15,645 bases of DNA from S146-42 sp965371965 (lineage in GTDB: Bacteria; Planctomycetota; Phycisphaerae; Phycisphaerales; UBA1924), in the NCBI GenBank assembly GCA_965371965.1, contig CBDVAM010000078.1, positions 1-15,645 of the forward strand, given 5' to 3'. Both the position numbers and the translations under genes were made by a program. Below, piece after piece: positions 1 to 7,533 of the stretch; the first letter of the stretch is position 1, and each line of letters starts with the position of its first letter. Below the pieces are notes generated by a model, which did not search any database, had not been told where the DNA came from, and saw only the letters and a list, made by a program, of their open reading frames with translations.

Positions 1-40
1 AACCAGATCAGCCATCAGGAGAGAGCCGTTGATGCAATAG

Positions 41-54
41 CCTCGCAAGCGAGG
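41..54. repeat. Short perfect inverted repeat
   Basis: CCTCGC and GCGAGG face each other around the centre of this 14-base palindrome. It could fold as a 5-bp stem with a four-base loop. No T-run follows on either strand, so I cannot call it a terminator. No gene is visible to its left within the window. Confidence 0.3.
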
Positions 55-55
55 A

Positions 56-385
56 TTGCCCCCCAAGGATCCAGGCATCGCACCCGATCGCGCCGCGCGG
101 TTCTCACCACCACACCCGCGCGCCGATCCCCGATGCCCAACTCCCTTCACCGCGCACGACCGCTACCCAGAGTCCGCCGAAACACACGAAACTCCATCCG
201 CGTCCTGCGAAGCGAGCGCTCGGTCCCCCTCACCCCTTTCCTGCTTCTCAATCTTCGATTTTCGATTTTCGCTTTCCCTCCTTCCCCCGCCCCCCGCCGC
301 AAACACAGGGGTAGCACCCATGCAACCGATCGCCACGTGCGCTCGTATGATGCGTCTCCATAGGACACCTGATGGGGAGATTGAG
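56..385. other. Leader region with pyrimidine-rich tract
   Basis: There is no convincing gene here, although the frame of the next gene stays open through it. Translated, that upstream stretch is rich in Pro, Ser and Arg, and it lies before a clear ribosome binding site and signal peptide. Roughly 225-298 of the + strand is almost all C and T. Inside it a 7-base unit, TTCGATT, occurs twice in tandem at 254-267 and is followed by a variant, TTCGCTT, at 268-274. Confidence 0.5.
346..351 (+). promoter_or_regulatory. Possible -10 box for the gene at 386
   Basis: TATGAT lies 34 bases before the start codon. No good -35 box is visible at the normal spacing, so this is only a candidate. It would give a leader of about 28 bases that contains the ribosome binding site at 374-379. 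Confidence 0.2.
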
Positions 386-1060
386 ATGAAGACCCAACTG
401 TTCGTTATCGCAGCGCTCGCAGCCTCGGCAAATGCCGACGTGTTCGAGGACTTCGAGTCCTTCCGCGAAGGATTCCTCGGCCCCTCCTTCGTCAGCAACG
501 CCGTCGAGTATCACGACGCCAATAACGTCAGCGGACGTTTCCCAGACGGCATCCCGTTCGGCCCCGAAGAACTCGGCAGCGACTTCGTCATGGAGCAGGC
601 CGACGTCTGGTACGACGAGTTCCCGAGCTATGGCAGCCGGGTCAACACGCTCACATTCGGTCGCGCATTCGTGCCCGGCCCCAACCTCTCGCTCGGCGCA
701 CTCGCCTCGATGTGGATGGACCTCGACGAAGACGGCCAGTCCGCAACCCTCGATCTCGGCTACCTCGAGAACGGACCATGGGGAGGCATCGAGTACCACC
801 TCGACGCCCTGCTCAATGACACGGTCGTCGCGAGCGACTCGTTCATCATCAGCGACCTCGGCGGACGCGACAACGGCGCATTCCGCACCATGTCAGTCGA
901 TGGCGCAAACTTCGATCAGCTCCACCTCTACGCCACGCTCAGGGGCGAGTTCACCGCCCCCCGCGGCATCATCGACGATCTATCGGTCATCGCCGTCCCC
1001 GCGCCCGCGACTGCCACCATCCTTCTGAGCGTGCTCGCGGTGCATCGCCGCCGGCGCTGA
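386..1060 (+). CDS. Secreted protein with PEP-CTERM-like tail
   Basis: The protein has 224 residues and no recognised catalytic family. The start is set by GGGGAG at 374-379, six bases before the ATG, and by a signal peptide that begins right there (MKTQLFVIAALAASANA, likely cut after ANA). The mature part is acidic and aromatic with alternating beta-type stretches, as in jelly-roll or carbohydrate-binding-like domains of secreted planctomycete proteins; that fold is my inference. The last 21 residues (204-224) have the PEP-CTERM layout: VPAPA, a hydrophobic segment, then RRRR at the very end. In the family such a tail anchors the protein until a sorting protease removes it. The typical Pro-Glu-Pro is replaced by Pro-Ala-Pro. 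It stands alone, convergent with the symporter genes, and a hairpin overlaps its stop codon. Function unknown. Confidence 0.75.
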   Translation: MKTQLFVIAALAASANADVFEDFESFREGFLGPSFVSNAVEYHDANNVSGRFPDGIPFGPEELGSDFVMEQADVWYDEFPSYGSRVNTLTFGRAFVPGPNLSLGALASMWMDLDEDGQSATLDLGYLENGPWGGIEYHLDALLNDTVVASDSFIISDLGGRDNGAFRTMSVDGANFDQLHLYATLRGEFTAPRGIIDDLSVIAVPAPATATILLSVLAVHRRRR

Positions 1061-1070
1061 CCGCAGCGCC
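1053..1070. terminator. Hairpin between convergent genes
   Basis: GGCGCTG (1053-1059) and CAGCGCC (1064-1070) form a perfect 7-bp stem with the tetraloop ACCG, overlapping the stop codon of the + gene. The - strand symporter gene ends at 1080. It could stop transcription from both sides. There is no T-run, so it is not a classic intrinsic terminator. Confidence 0.35.
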
Positions 1071-1079
1071 TGTCACCGA

Positions 1080-2969
1080 TCAATCGGGCGCTGCCGTCAC
1101 CGGCGGCACCTCCATCTCATGCGCCTCGCCCGCGCCCTTGGGCACCCGGATCTCCTCCACCAGATCCTGGATATGGCGCGGCGGTGGGGGGGTCCGCAGG
1201 CTCACGCCGATCGCCAGGAGGAAGTTGATCACCATCCCGATCGACCCGATCCCCTCGGGGCTTATCCCGAGCAGCCATTGGTCGCGCGTGCCGCCGGCGA
1301 ACTTGAAGTACACGATGTACGCGGCCGTGAATCCGATGCCGCCGACCATGCCCGCGATCGCGCCGTACTTGTTCATCCGCTTCCAGAAGATGCCGAGCAG
1401 GATGATCGGGAAGAAGCTCGACGCCGCCAGCCCGAACGCCAGCGCGACCACCTCGACCACAAACCCCGGCGGATAGATACCCAGCAGCGCCGCACACGCG
1501 ACCCCCAACCCCGCCGCGATCCGGGCCGCCCACAACTCGTTCTTCTCCGAGATGTTCGGCACCAGCACGCGCTTGAGCAGGTCGTGGGACACGGCGGTCG
1601 AGATGACTAGGAGCAATCCCGCGGCGGTCGAGAGTGCCGCGGCCAGCCCGCCCGCCGCGACCAGCCCGATGACCCAGTTTGGCAGGCGGGCGATCTCGGG
1701 GTTGGCCAGCACCATGATGTCCTTGTCGACATACAGCTCGTTCGTGCCCGCACCAGTCTCGTTGGTCACAAGCCTCTGACCGGATGGTCCGCGTGACTCC
1801 TCGTCTGGGCCTGTGACGAACGTGGGCTTGCCATCGAACGGGGCGCCATCGCCCGTGTATTGGATCTTGCCATCCTCGTTCTTGTCGACCCAGGCGATGA
1901 GATCCGTGTTCTCCCAGTTCTTGAACCATTCGGGGATGGTCTTCGCGTCCTGGGGCGCGGCGTCTTCGCTATACCAGGCGTCGCGGACGGTGTCGATGAG
2001 ATTGGTGCGCGCGAAGGCGGCGACGGCGGGGGCGGTGGTATACAGGATTGCGATGAACAGGAGCGCCCAGAAGGCGCTGAGGCGCGCATCGCGGACCCTG
2101 GGCACGGTGTAGAAGCGGATGATGACGTGGGGCAGGCCCGCGGTGCCGACCATGAGCGCAAGGGTGATCGCCAGGACATCGAAATAGCCCTTGGACCCCT
2201 CGCGGCTGATCCAGCTCTGTGGCGCTTCGGTGTAGGCGGCGAAGCCGAGTTCTTCGTGGATGCCGTCGAGCTTGTCGAGAAGGTAGACGTGCTCGCCGCC
2301 GGCGATCCGCTCGCCGACCTGCCCGCTCAGTTCGCTCACGAAGCCGAGCTGCGGGACGGGGTTGGAGGTGAGCATGATGGAGATGAAGATGGCGGGAACG
2401 GTGAAGGCGAAGATGAGCACGCAGTACTGGGCGACCTGGGTGTAGGTGATGCCCTTCATGCCGCCGAGGACCGCGTAAACGAAGACGATGCCGGTGCCGA
2501 TGATGACGCCGAGGGTGATGTCGATCTCGAGGAAGCGGCTGAAGACCAGGCCCACGCCGCGCATCTGGCCGGCGACGTAGGTGAAGCTGATGAAGATGGC
2601 GCAGACCACGGCGACGACGCGTGCGGCCTGGGAGTCATAGCGATCGCCGACGAAGTCGGGGACGGTGTACTTGCCGAACTTGCGGAGGTAGGGGGCCAGG
2701 AGGAGTGCGAGCAGGACGTAGCCGCCGGTCCAGCCCATGAGATACACCGAGCCGAAGTAGCCGGCGAAGGAAATCAGGCCGGCCATCCCGAGGAATGAGG
2801 CGGCGCTCATCCAATCGGCGGCGGTCGCGGCACCGTTGGCGATCGGATGCACGCCCTTGCCGGCGATATAGAACTCGCCGGTGGAGCGGGCCCGGGACAT
2901 CATGGCGATGCCCAGATAGAGCGCGAAGCTGAGGCCGACGATGACGAATGTCCATGCTTGGGCGGTCAT
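1080..2969 (-). CDS. Sodium:solute symporter, large subunit
   Basis: A 629-residue membrane protein of the SSS (solute:sodium symporter) family. It should use the sodium gradient to import a small solute, probably a carboxylate such as acetate, since the nearest characterised relatives are ActP-like; the real substrate cannot be read from sequence. Family marks: the N-terminal GEFYIAGKGVHPIANGAA (31-48), ADWMSAASFLGMAGLI (51-66), the conserved GMKGITYTQVAQY (170-182), and GLAAALSTAAGLLLVISTAVSHDL (in 441-464). About a dozen hydrophobic segments are visible. Residues about 330-425 form a long polar insert between membrane segments, containing DKNEDGKIQ (362-370), which resembles a calcium-binding EF-hand loop. 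Its ATG overlaps the stop of the DUF4212 gene by four bases, so the two are probably translationally coupled. The pairing with DUF4212 places it in the VC_2705-like subfamily. Confidence 0.9.
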   Translation of the reverse strand: MTAQAWTFVIVGLSFALYLGIAMMSRARSTGEFYIAGKGVHPIANGAATAADWMSAASFLGMAGLISFAGYFGSVYLMGWTGGYVLLALLLAPYLRKFGKYTVPDFVGDRYDSQAARVVAVVCAIFISFTYVAGQMRGVGLVFSRFLEIDITLGVIIGTGIVFVYAVLGGMKGITYTQVAQYCVLIFAFTVPAIFISIMLTSNPVPQLGFVSELSGQVGERIAGGEHVYLLDKLDGIHEELGFAAYTEAPQSWISREGSKGYFDVLAITLALMVGTAGLPHVIIRFYTVPRVRDARLSAFWALLFIAILYTTAPAVAAFARTNLIDTVRDAWYSEDAAPQDAKTIPEWFKNWENTDLIAWVDKNEDGKIQYTGDGAPFDGKPTFVTGPDEESRGPSGQRLVTNETGAGTNELYVDKDIMVLANPEIARLPNWVIGLVAAGGLAAALSTAAGLLLVISTAVSHDLLKRVLVPNISEKNELWAARIAAGLGVACAALLGIYPPGFVVEVVALAFGLAASSFFPIILLGIFWKRMNKYGAIAGMVGGIGFTAAYIVYFKFAGGTRDQWLLGISPEGIGSIGMVINFLLAIGVSLRTPPPPRHIQDLVEEIRVPKGAGEAHEMEVPPVTAAPD

Positions 2970-3250
2970 GCGGCGGGCTCATCCTCTGCGACGCCGAAGC
3001 GGGCGTCCAGGCGATTCATGACGACGACGTAGATGAGAATGAGCACGACAAAGACGTAGATGGAGCCCTGCTGGGCGAACCAGAAGCCGAGCTTGACGCC
3101 CCCGACCTTGATGGTGTTGAGCGGCTCGACGAGGATGATGCCGAAGAGGAACGAGACGCAGAACCAGATGGCCAGGAGGATGGAGAGGACGATCAGGTTG
3201 GCCCGCCAGTAGCGAGCGCGGTCGGTCTTGGGTGTCGGCGGGTCGGTCAT
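2966..3250 (-). CDS. DUF4212 symporter small subunit
   Basis: A 94-residue protein with two membrane segments (about 17-40 and 58-80) and the conserved stretch LGFWFAQQGSIYVFVVLI. This is the DUF4212 family, known as the probable small subunit of a sodium:solute symporter. Its role is thought to be a partner of the large subunit in the cell membrane; the exact mechanism is not established. The first about 15 residues are polar and cytoplasmic in appearance, with YWRANL leading into the first helix, as is typical of the family. Its stop overlaps the start of the large-subunit gene in the ATGA arrangement. The ribosome binding site is weak (AGAG about 10 bases before the ATG). The kinase gene upstream on the same strand ends 126 bp earlier; no clear promoter is visible in that gap. 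Confidence 0.9.
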   Translation of the reverse strand: MTDPPTPKTDRARYWRANLIVLSILLAIWFCVSFLFGIILVEPLNTIKVGGVKLGFWFAQQGSIYVFVVLILIYVVVMNRLDARFGVAEDEPAA

Positions 3251-3376
3251 TTGGTGTCTCTGGTTGCACTCTTGGGTAGTGGGGGAGCTGGGCGGGTCGG
3301 TGCGAGGATATCAAGTTGGGAGATGGAGAGAGGGGTATCGGAAGCTCGCGTTTGGCGCACAGCGCTTGGTGGCGTG

Positions 3377-6300
3377 TCAGCTCTGAGTCTTCGTGCGTGA
3401 CGGCGTGGATGGGGCACCAGCCCGCGGGGCGTCCTTCCAATCCAAACCCATCTCGGCGAGACGCTCGCGGATTTGGGCCAGGTCGTAGATGTGCGCGAGG
3501 TCCTGGGTGGTCACGATGGCGAGCTTGGCGGAGTCGGCGGTGAAGGCGACGTCGCCAAGGGCCTGGTGCCCGGGGCTCTCGATGCTGATCAGGATCTCAC
3601 CGGTCTGTGGTCGGCACAGATCGAGCTGGTATCGCGAATCGGCGACGGCGACGATCGCGCCATCGGGAGAAAACACGATGCGCCCGGCGAGGCTGTCGGC
3701 GTTATTGCGGTCGTGTTTCCAGAGTCTCGTCCAGTTGGTTGTCTCGAAGCACTGGACTTCGGGGCCGCTGACGACCACGAGGAGGTTGCCGTCGGGGCTG
3801 AACTGGCCGACGACGTGCGAGGCGTTGATCTGGAGCAGGGTCTGGGCGGTGGCGAAGTCGCGGACTCGTGCGGACTCGCCCTGCCAGTTTCCGGTGAATG
3901 CGAGTTGTTCGTCGGGGGTGATGGATGGGCGGGTGGTCAGGCCCCGATAGGTGGCGAGGTGGGCGAGCTCGTCGCCGGTCTGATCGTCGATGATCGAGAC
4001 GCCGCGCCGTGATGTCATGGAGAGTTTGTGGGATCCCGGGAGGCGGGTGAATCGTTTTTCGCCGGTCTGTGCGACCAGGAGTTTTTCATCGAGAATATTG
4101 AGGCCCTGGAGCGTCCATGCGCGCAGGCCGTCGTCCTGGGCCGCGAGGATGCGCGATCCGTCCTCATCGAACGCGGCGTCCATGGAGTACTGTTCGCTGA
4201 CGACCGTGACGACCGATCTCGAAGCGAGGTCGATGAGCGTGATTCCCGAGCTTCCGCCGACGAGCAGCGTCTGTTCGTCTTTGGAAAAGCCGATCGAAGC
4301 GAAGGTGTTGAGGGGGCCTTGCAGCTCCAGTTCGGTCAGGTCGTGTCCGCGCTCGAAGGTCCAGTGGCTGATGGTGGCGCGCCTGGTCGCGGCGAGCGAG
4401 TCGGCGAATCCCGAGAGGGCCCAGCCTTCGAGCGGTCCGATGATCGGCTCTGCTGACTCGGCGTCCCAGAGCCAGACGGCGTTGTCCCAGCCGGAGGTCG
4501 CGAGCACGGAGCCCTCGGTGGCAAAGTCCACGGTTGTGACGACGCCCTGATGACCCTCGAGGATGGCTCGCTGGGACCCGTCTTTGGTCGACCAGAGGTA
4601 GACGTGGAAGTCATCGCCTCCGCCGGCGAGGATGGAGCCGTCGGGGCTGAAGTCAATGTCCCAGATTTGGACGGGGGCCTCGATCACACGAATCAAAGTC
4701 AGCGACGGGATGTCGACAATCGATACGGAGCTGTCGAGGTAGCGTGCGACGGCGAGCATGGCGCCATCGGCGGTTGCGGCGATCAAGTTCTGGCCCTTGC
4801 CGACCTCTACGAGCCCGCGCAGCTCACCGGAGGGGAGGTCGTAGATGCGGAGGAAGCCGTGTGTGTCAACGTGGGCCTGCCAGTCGCCTCTTTGGTCGCG
4901 CCCGAAGGCGACGCCGTTGTACTGATATTCGTTGTGGGCGGTTTCGATGACTTGCTGAGCGGATTCCAGATCCCAGGTGATCCGGGTGGAGGGTTTCTCG
5001 AAGTGGACCGAGAGGTAGCGCCCGTCGGGGCTGAAGACCGGGAGTCGCGCGCCCTGTTCGGGGCAATCGAAGACAGCGACGTCTGAATCATCGATGATGG
5101 ACGCGACTCTGGCTCTGCCTGGAGCCTGGAGATGGAAGTAGCGATCGATCGTTGCCAGGCCACGGGAACTGGCGGCGTTGCGACTTTCCCAGACGTTCTG
5201 GAGTTGGATATCCGAGAGTCCGAAGCACGCGATGGCCTCGTTGCGGAGTTCGACGGATGGTCGGATGGCCGCGGCGGCGGCGATTGCGTCGAGGCTCTCG
5301 AATCTGCGCCCGGGACGGATTCCCTGGCGGGCAGCGCGTGACTGGGCGAGGTAAGAGGCCCAGAGGCGCTCGGTCGCCTGCTGGTTTGCCTGCTTGACCT
5401 GGAAGAGGCTGACGTTGGAGACGATGAGCGCGCCGATGATTGCGAGACCTGCGAGGAATGCCGCGACGCTGGCCGCCCGGTGGCGTCGAAGCAGTTTGCT
5501 CGCAGCGTAGATCGCGCTGGGCGGGCCGGCCTCGACGGGCTGGTCGTTGAGATGGCGGCGGACGTCTGCGCCCAGGGCATAGGCTGTGGGGTATCGGCGA
5601 TCGGGCTCCTTCTCGATCGCTCTCATCGCGATCCAGTTGAGGTCGCCTCGCAGGGCTCGCGGCATGCGGATGGGGTCGGTGGCGCGCTTTGTCGCGATGG
5701 CGTCGAGGCGGACCGGATCAAGAGCCTGCAATCTTGTGGACGGCTTGGGCGGTACGTCCTCGCGCAGGATGCGCTCGAGTTCGGCGAAGCCCGCGGTGCG
5801 CAGGCGTTGGCGGTCGAAAGGAGGCTCGCCGCAGATCAGTTCGTAGAGGAGCACGCCGAGGCTGTAGACGTCCGAGCGGGTGTCGAGGGTGTCGGTTGCG
5901 CCGGTTGCCTGTTCGGGCGACATGTACTCGGGGGTGCCGAGCAGTTGGCGGCCCTGGGTGAGGCGAGAAAAACCGGGTCGTTCATCTGCTATCGCCTTTG
6001 CGATGCCGAAATCGATCACCTTGGGGACCGGCAGACCGTCGAGCTCGCTCACGAGGATGTTGGTGGGCTTGAGGTCGCGGTGGATGATGCCCTTCTGGTG
6101 GGCGTGCTGCACGGCGGTGCAGATGCGCTCGAAGATCTCTAAACGTGCGCGGAGGGCGAGGCCTCGGGTGTCGCAATACTCGGTGACCGGCAGGCCATCG
6201 ACGAACTCCATCACAACGTACGGACGGCCCGCCGGCGTGGCGCCCGCGTCGAACACGCGTGCGATCCCGGGGTGGTCCATGAGCGCGAGGGTGCGGCGTT

Positions 6301-6697
6301 CGGCCTCGAAGCGGGCGATGACGTGGCGCGAGTCCATGCCGGGCTTGAGCACCTTGACCGCGACGAGGCGTTTGAGCGGTTGGTCCTGCTCGGCGAGAAA
6401 GACCGTGCCGAAGCCGCCCTCGCCGATCTCTCGGACGAGTCGATACGGACCCAGCGCGTCGCCGACCTGGACATCGACGAGGTCGCCGGCGAGGGGGGCG
6501 AGTGTGCGCGAGCCGCCGGCGGGTGGGCCGGTCATGAAGCCTTTGCCGACGTCGTGGGCTTCGAGGAGAGTCTCGACTCTCGCCCTCAGGTCGGGGTTGC
6601 CAGCGCAGGTCCGGTCCAGGAAGTCCTGGCGCGAGGCCGCGGGCATGTCGATGGCCTCGAAGAGGATGTCCTTGATCTGGTCGGGGGTGTTGGACAT
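3377..6697 (-). CDS. Ser/Thr kinase with transmembrane helix and WD40 repeats
   Basis: A 1106-residue membrane kinase of the bacterial Hanks type. The start MSNTPDQIKDILFEAI begins the short helical N-terminal region usual in planctomycete kinases of this layout (LRARVETLLEAHDV at 37-50). Kinase domain about 84-385: glycine loop IGEGGFGTV (91-99), catalytic-pocket Lys115 in VAVK, HRDLKPTN (206-213) with Asp208, DFG at 229-231, and GTPEYMSPE (254-262). All key residues are present, so it should be active on Ser/Thr. One membrane helix spans about 408-432. From about 480 to the end lie WD40-type repeats, some canonical (FSPDGSILA followed by VYLWST; VLATSGWDNAVWLWD), others degenerate; these likely form an outer or periplasmic propeller for binding ligands or proteins. 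The C-terminal LAQIRERLAEMGLDW is typical of this class. The target is unknown. No sigma-factor gene is beside it here, although ECF sigma genes often are. Confidence 0.93.
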   Translation of the reverse strand: MSNTPDQIKDILFEAIDMPAASRQDFLDRTCAGNPDLRARVETLLEAHDVGKGFMTGPPAGGSRTLAPLAGDLVDVQVGDALGPYRLVREIGEGGFGTVFLAEQDQPLKRLVAVKVLKPGMDSRHVIARFEAERRTLALMDHPGIARVFDAGATPAGRPYVVMEFVDGLPVTEYCDTRGLALRARLEIFERICTAVQHAHQKGIIHRDLKPTNILVSELDGLPVPKVIDFGIAKAIADERPGFSRLTQGRQLLGTPEYMSPEQATGATDTLDTRSDVYSLGVLLYELICGEPPFDRQRLRTAGFAELERILREDVPPKPSTRLQALDPVRLDAIATKRATDPIRMPRALRGDLNWIAMRAIEKEPDRRYPTAYALGADVRRHLNDQPVEAGPPSAIYAASKLLRRHRAASVAAFLAGLAIIGALIVSNVSLFQVKQANQQATERLWASYLAQSRAARQGIRPGRRFESLDAIAAAAAIRPSVELRNEAIACFGLSDIQLQNVWESRNAASSRGLATIDRYFHLQAPGRARVASIIDDSDVAVFDCPEQGARLPVFSPDGRYLSVHFEKPSTRITWDLESAQQVIETAHNEYQYNGVAFGRDQRGDWQAHVDTHGFLRIYDLPSGELRGLVEVGKGQNLIAATADGAMLAVARYLDSSVSIVDIPSLTLIRVIEAPVQIWDIDFSPDGSILAGGGDDFHVYLWSTKDGSQRAILEGHQGVVTTVDFATEGSVLATSGWDNAVWLWDAESAEPIIGPLEGWALSGFADSLAATRRATISHWTFERGHDLTELELQGPLNTFASIGFSKDEQTLLVGGSSGITLIDLASRSVVTVVSEQYSMDAAFDEDGSRILAAQDDGLRAWTLQGLNILDEKLLVAQTGEKRFTRLPGSHKLSMTSRRGVSIIDDQTGDELAHLATYRGLTTRPSITPDEQLAFTGNWQGESARVRDFATAQTLLQINASHVVGQFSPDGNLLVVVSGPEVQCFETTNWTRLWKHDRNNADSLAGRIVFSPDGAIVAVADSRYQLDLCRPQTGEILISIESPGHQALGDVAFTADSAKLAIVTTQDLAHIYDLAQIRERLAEMGLDWKDAPRAGAPSTPSRTKTQS

Positions 6698-6707
6698 CGC
6701 TGTGGCG

Positions 6708-6713
6708 AATATA
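6708..6713 (-). promoter_or_regulatory. Possible -10 box of the kinase gene
   Basis: On the minus strand TATATT lies ten bases before the kinase ATG at 6697. There is no Shine-Dalgarno sequence between them. Transcription starting about seven bases downstream would give an almost leaderless message. No -35 match is evident. Confidence 0.3.
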
Positions 6714-6809
6714 GCGGGGGTTGGAGGGTGGCAGGTGAAGAGCGAGCGGGAGAGTTGCGAGAACGGGCGGTGATTGATCGATTTCCATCGCCAACGTGCA
6801 TGGGCGGGG

Positions 6810-7161
6810 CTACGTCGCGGGCGCTTCGGGCTCGACGGGCGGGAGTGGTCTCTTGATGATCTGAGTGGCGACGCTGGGCCAGCCTTGGCGGTCCCAGCGG
6901 AGGTGGCGGATGGCGAGGGTGGGACGCCCGGCGGCGGCGGGGTCGTAGTAGTGGTAGGCCAGGAGCCAACGCCCGTTGTGGCGGATGACGCTGCAATGGC
7001 CGGGGCCGATTTCGATTTCAGAGCCCGAGAGCAGGGGGGTGCCGGCACCTTCGAGCATGGGGACGGCGTCGCGGTCGAGGTAGGGGCCTCGGATGCGGTC
7101 GGCCCGCCCGACGCGGATGTTGTAGGTGCTCTTGGAGCCTCGGCAGCAGGCGCCAAACGAC
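6810..7161 (-). pseudogene. 3' fragment of a GH43 arabinanase-like gene
   Basis: Read on the minus strand, this gives about 117 codons of the C-terminal part of a glycoside hydrolase family 43 protein (endo-1,5-alpha-L-arabinanase type). Recognisable blocks, in order, are SFGACCRGSKSTYNIRVGRA, GPYLDRD, MLEGAGTPLLSG, then GPGHCSVIRHNGRWLLAYHYY and LAIRHLRWDRQGWP. They match the order seen near the end of such enzymes, which hydrolyse arabinan outside the cell. The catalytic propeller blades, signal peptide and start are absent. An ATG at 7058 exists, but the family sequence continues upstream of it, so it is not the true start. Homology stops at about 7161, and a 34-bp direct repeat starts at 7162, so the gene was cut there. 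The kinase gene lies 112 bp downstream on the same strand. The remnant is almost surely non-functional. Confidence 0.75.
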
Positions 7162-7258
7162 GCCGATTCGACACACTATTGGGTCAGACACGCGCCAGAG
7201 CTCACCCGAACGGCTCACTTCCGTGCCGATTCGACACACTATTGGGTCAGACACGCGC
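7162..7258. repeat. Pair of identical 34-bp direct repeats
   Basis: Two perfect copies, 7162-7195 and 7225-7258, begin GCCGATTCGACACACTATTG and end GGGTCAGACACGCGC (the shared G joins the two parts). They are separated by 29 bp of unrelated sequence. On the other strand each reads TGTCTGACCCAATAGTGTG, which resembles the GGTGTCTGACCC-type intergenic repeats often seen near REP-associated (RAYT) transposases; that link is from memory and not shown here. No transposase gene is in the window. The left edge of copy 1 is the point at which the GH43 gene is cut off. Confidence 0.85.
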
Positions 7259-7533
7259 TCCTAGTAAAAAATATTCATTGGATTTGGGTATTTACGTTCA
7301 CAATATATGCCAAATAGACTATTATCGATTCGAACACAATCGACATTGCGCGACGACGCGAGGCAGCGAGCAGGTTTGTTCAACCAGGAAGACGAGAGAG
7401 TGATGATGAAGAGCACGAGTGACTGGAACAGCGCCATTGGAGCCATCCTCCGGCCTCTTTGCATTTAGTAGCCGACAGAAAAGAGATCTGCGCGGTAACA
7501 TTGATAAAACCACCTATTAGAAGGAGCTGATGA
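7259..7533 (+). promoter_or_regulatory. AT-rich leader of the gene at 7534
   Basis: This 275-bp stretch is clearly richer in A and T than its surroundings, above all 7259-7330. It holds several promoter-like elements, for example TTTACG (7291-7296) and TAGACT (7315-7320) 18 bp apart, but no single pair is convincing. The ribosome binding site AAGGAG (7521-7526) is strong and seven bases from the ATG. A 21-residue ORF at 7403-7468 (MMKSTSDWNSAIGAILRPLC) could be a leader peptide, but nothing else supports it. Confidence 0.4.

Noticed and set aside
1860..2798. 312-codon open frame on the + strand inside the symporter gene
   Set aside because: An acidic, Gly/Asp/Glu-rich antisense shadow typical of high-GC genes. 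The minus-strand protein has clear family motifs.
3251..3376. Promoter between the kinase and symporter genes
   Set aside because: TTGATA is present on the minus strand, but no AT-rich -10 follows at usual spacing, so no call is made.
3473..5086. Long + strand open frames antisense to the WD40 part of the kinase
   Set aside because: They mirror the high third-position GC of the kinase gene and have no family motif or ribosome binding site.
6698..7174. N-terminal extension of the kinase by 159 residues
   Set aside because: The extension is low-complexity Pro/Ser/Arg/Thr, overlaps the GH43 remnant in another frame and crosses a repeat. Family homology begins at MSNTPDQIKD.
7162..7258. Two-repeat CRISPR array (34-bp repeats, 29-bp spacer)
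   Set aside because: Only two repeats, no cas genes, no palindromic ends, and a degenerate relative at another locus. It fits a dispersed intergenic repeat better.
7403..7468. 21-residue leader peptide before the exported protein
   Set aside because: No clear ribosome binding site, no attenuator hairpin and no run of one amino acid. Kept only as a remark in the leader entry.
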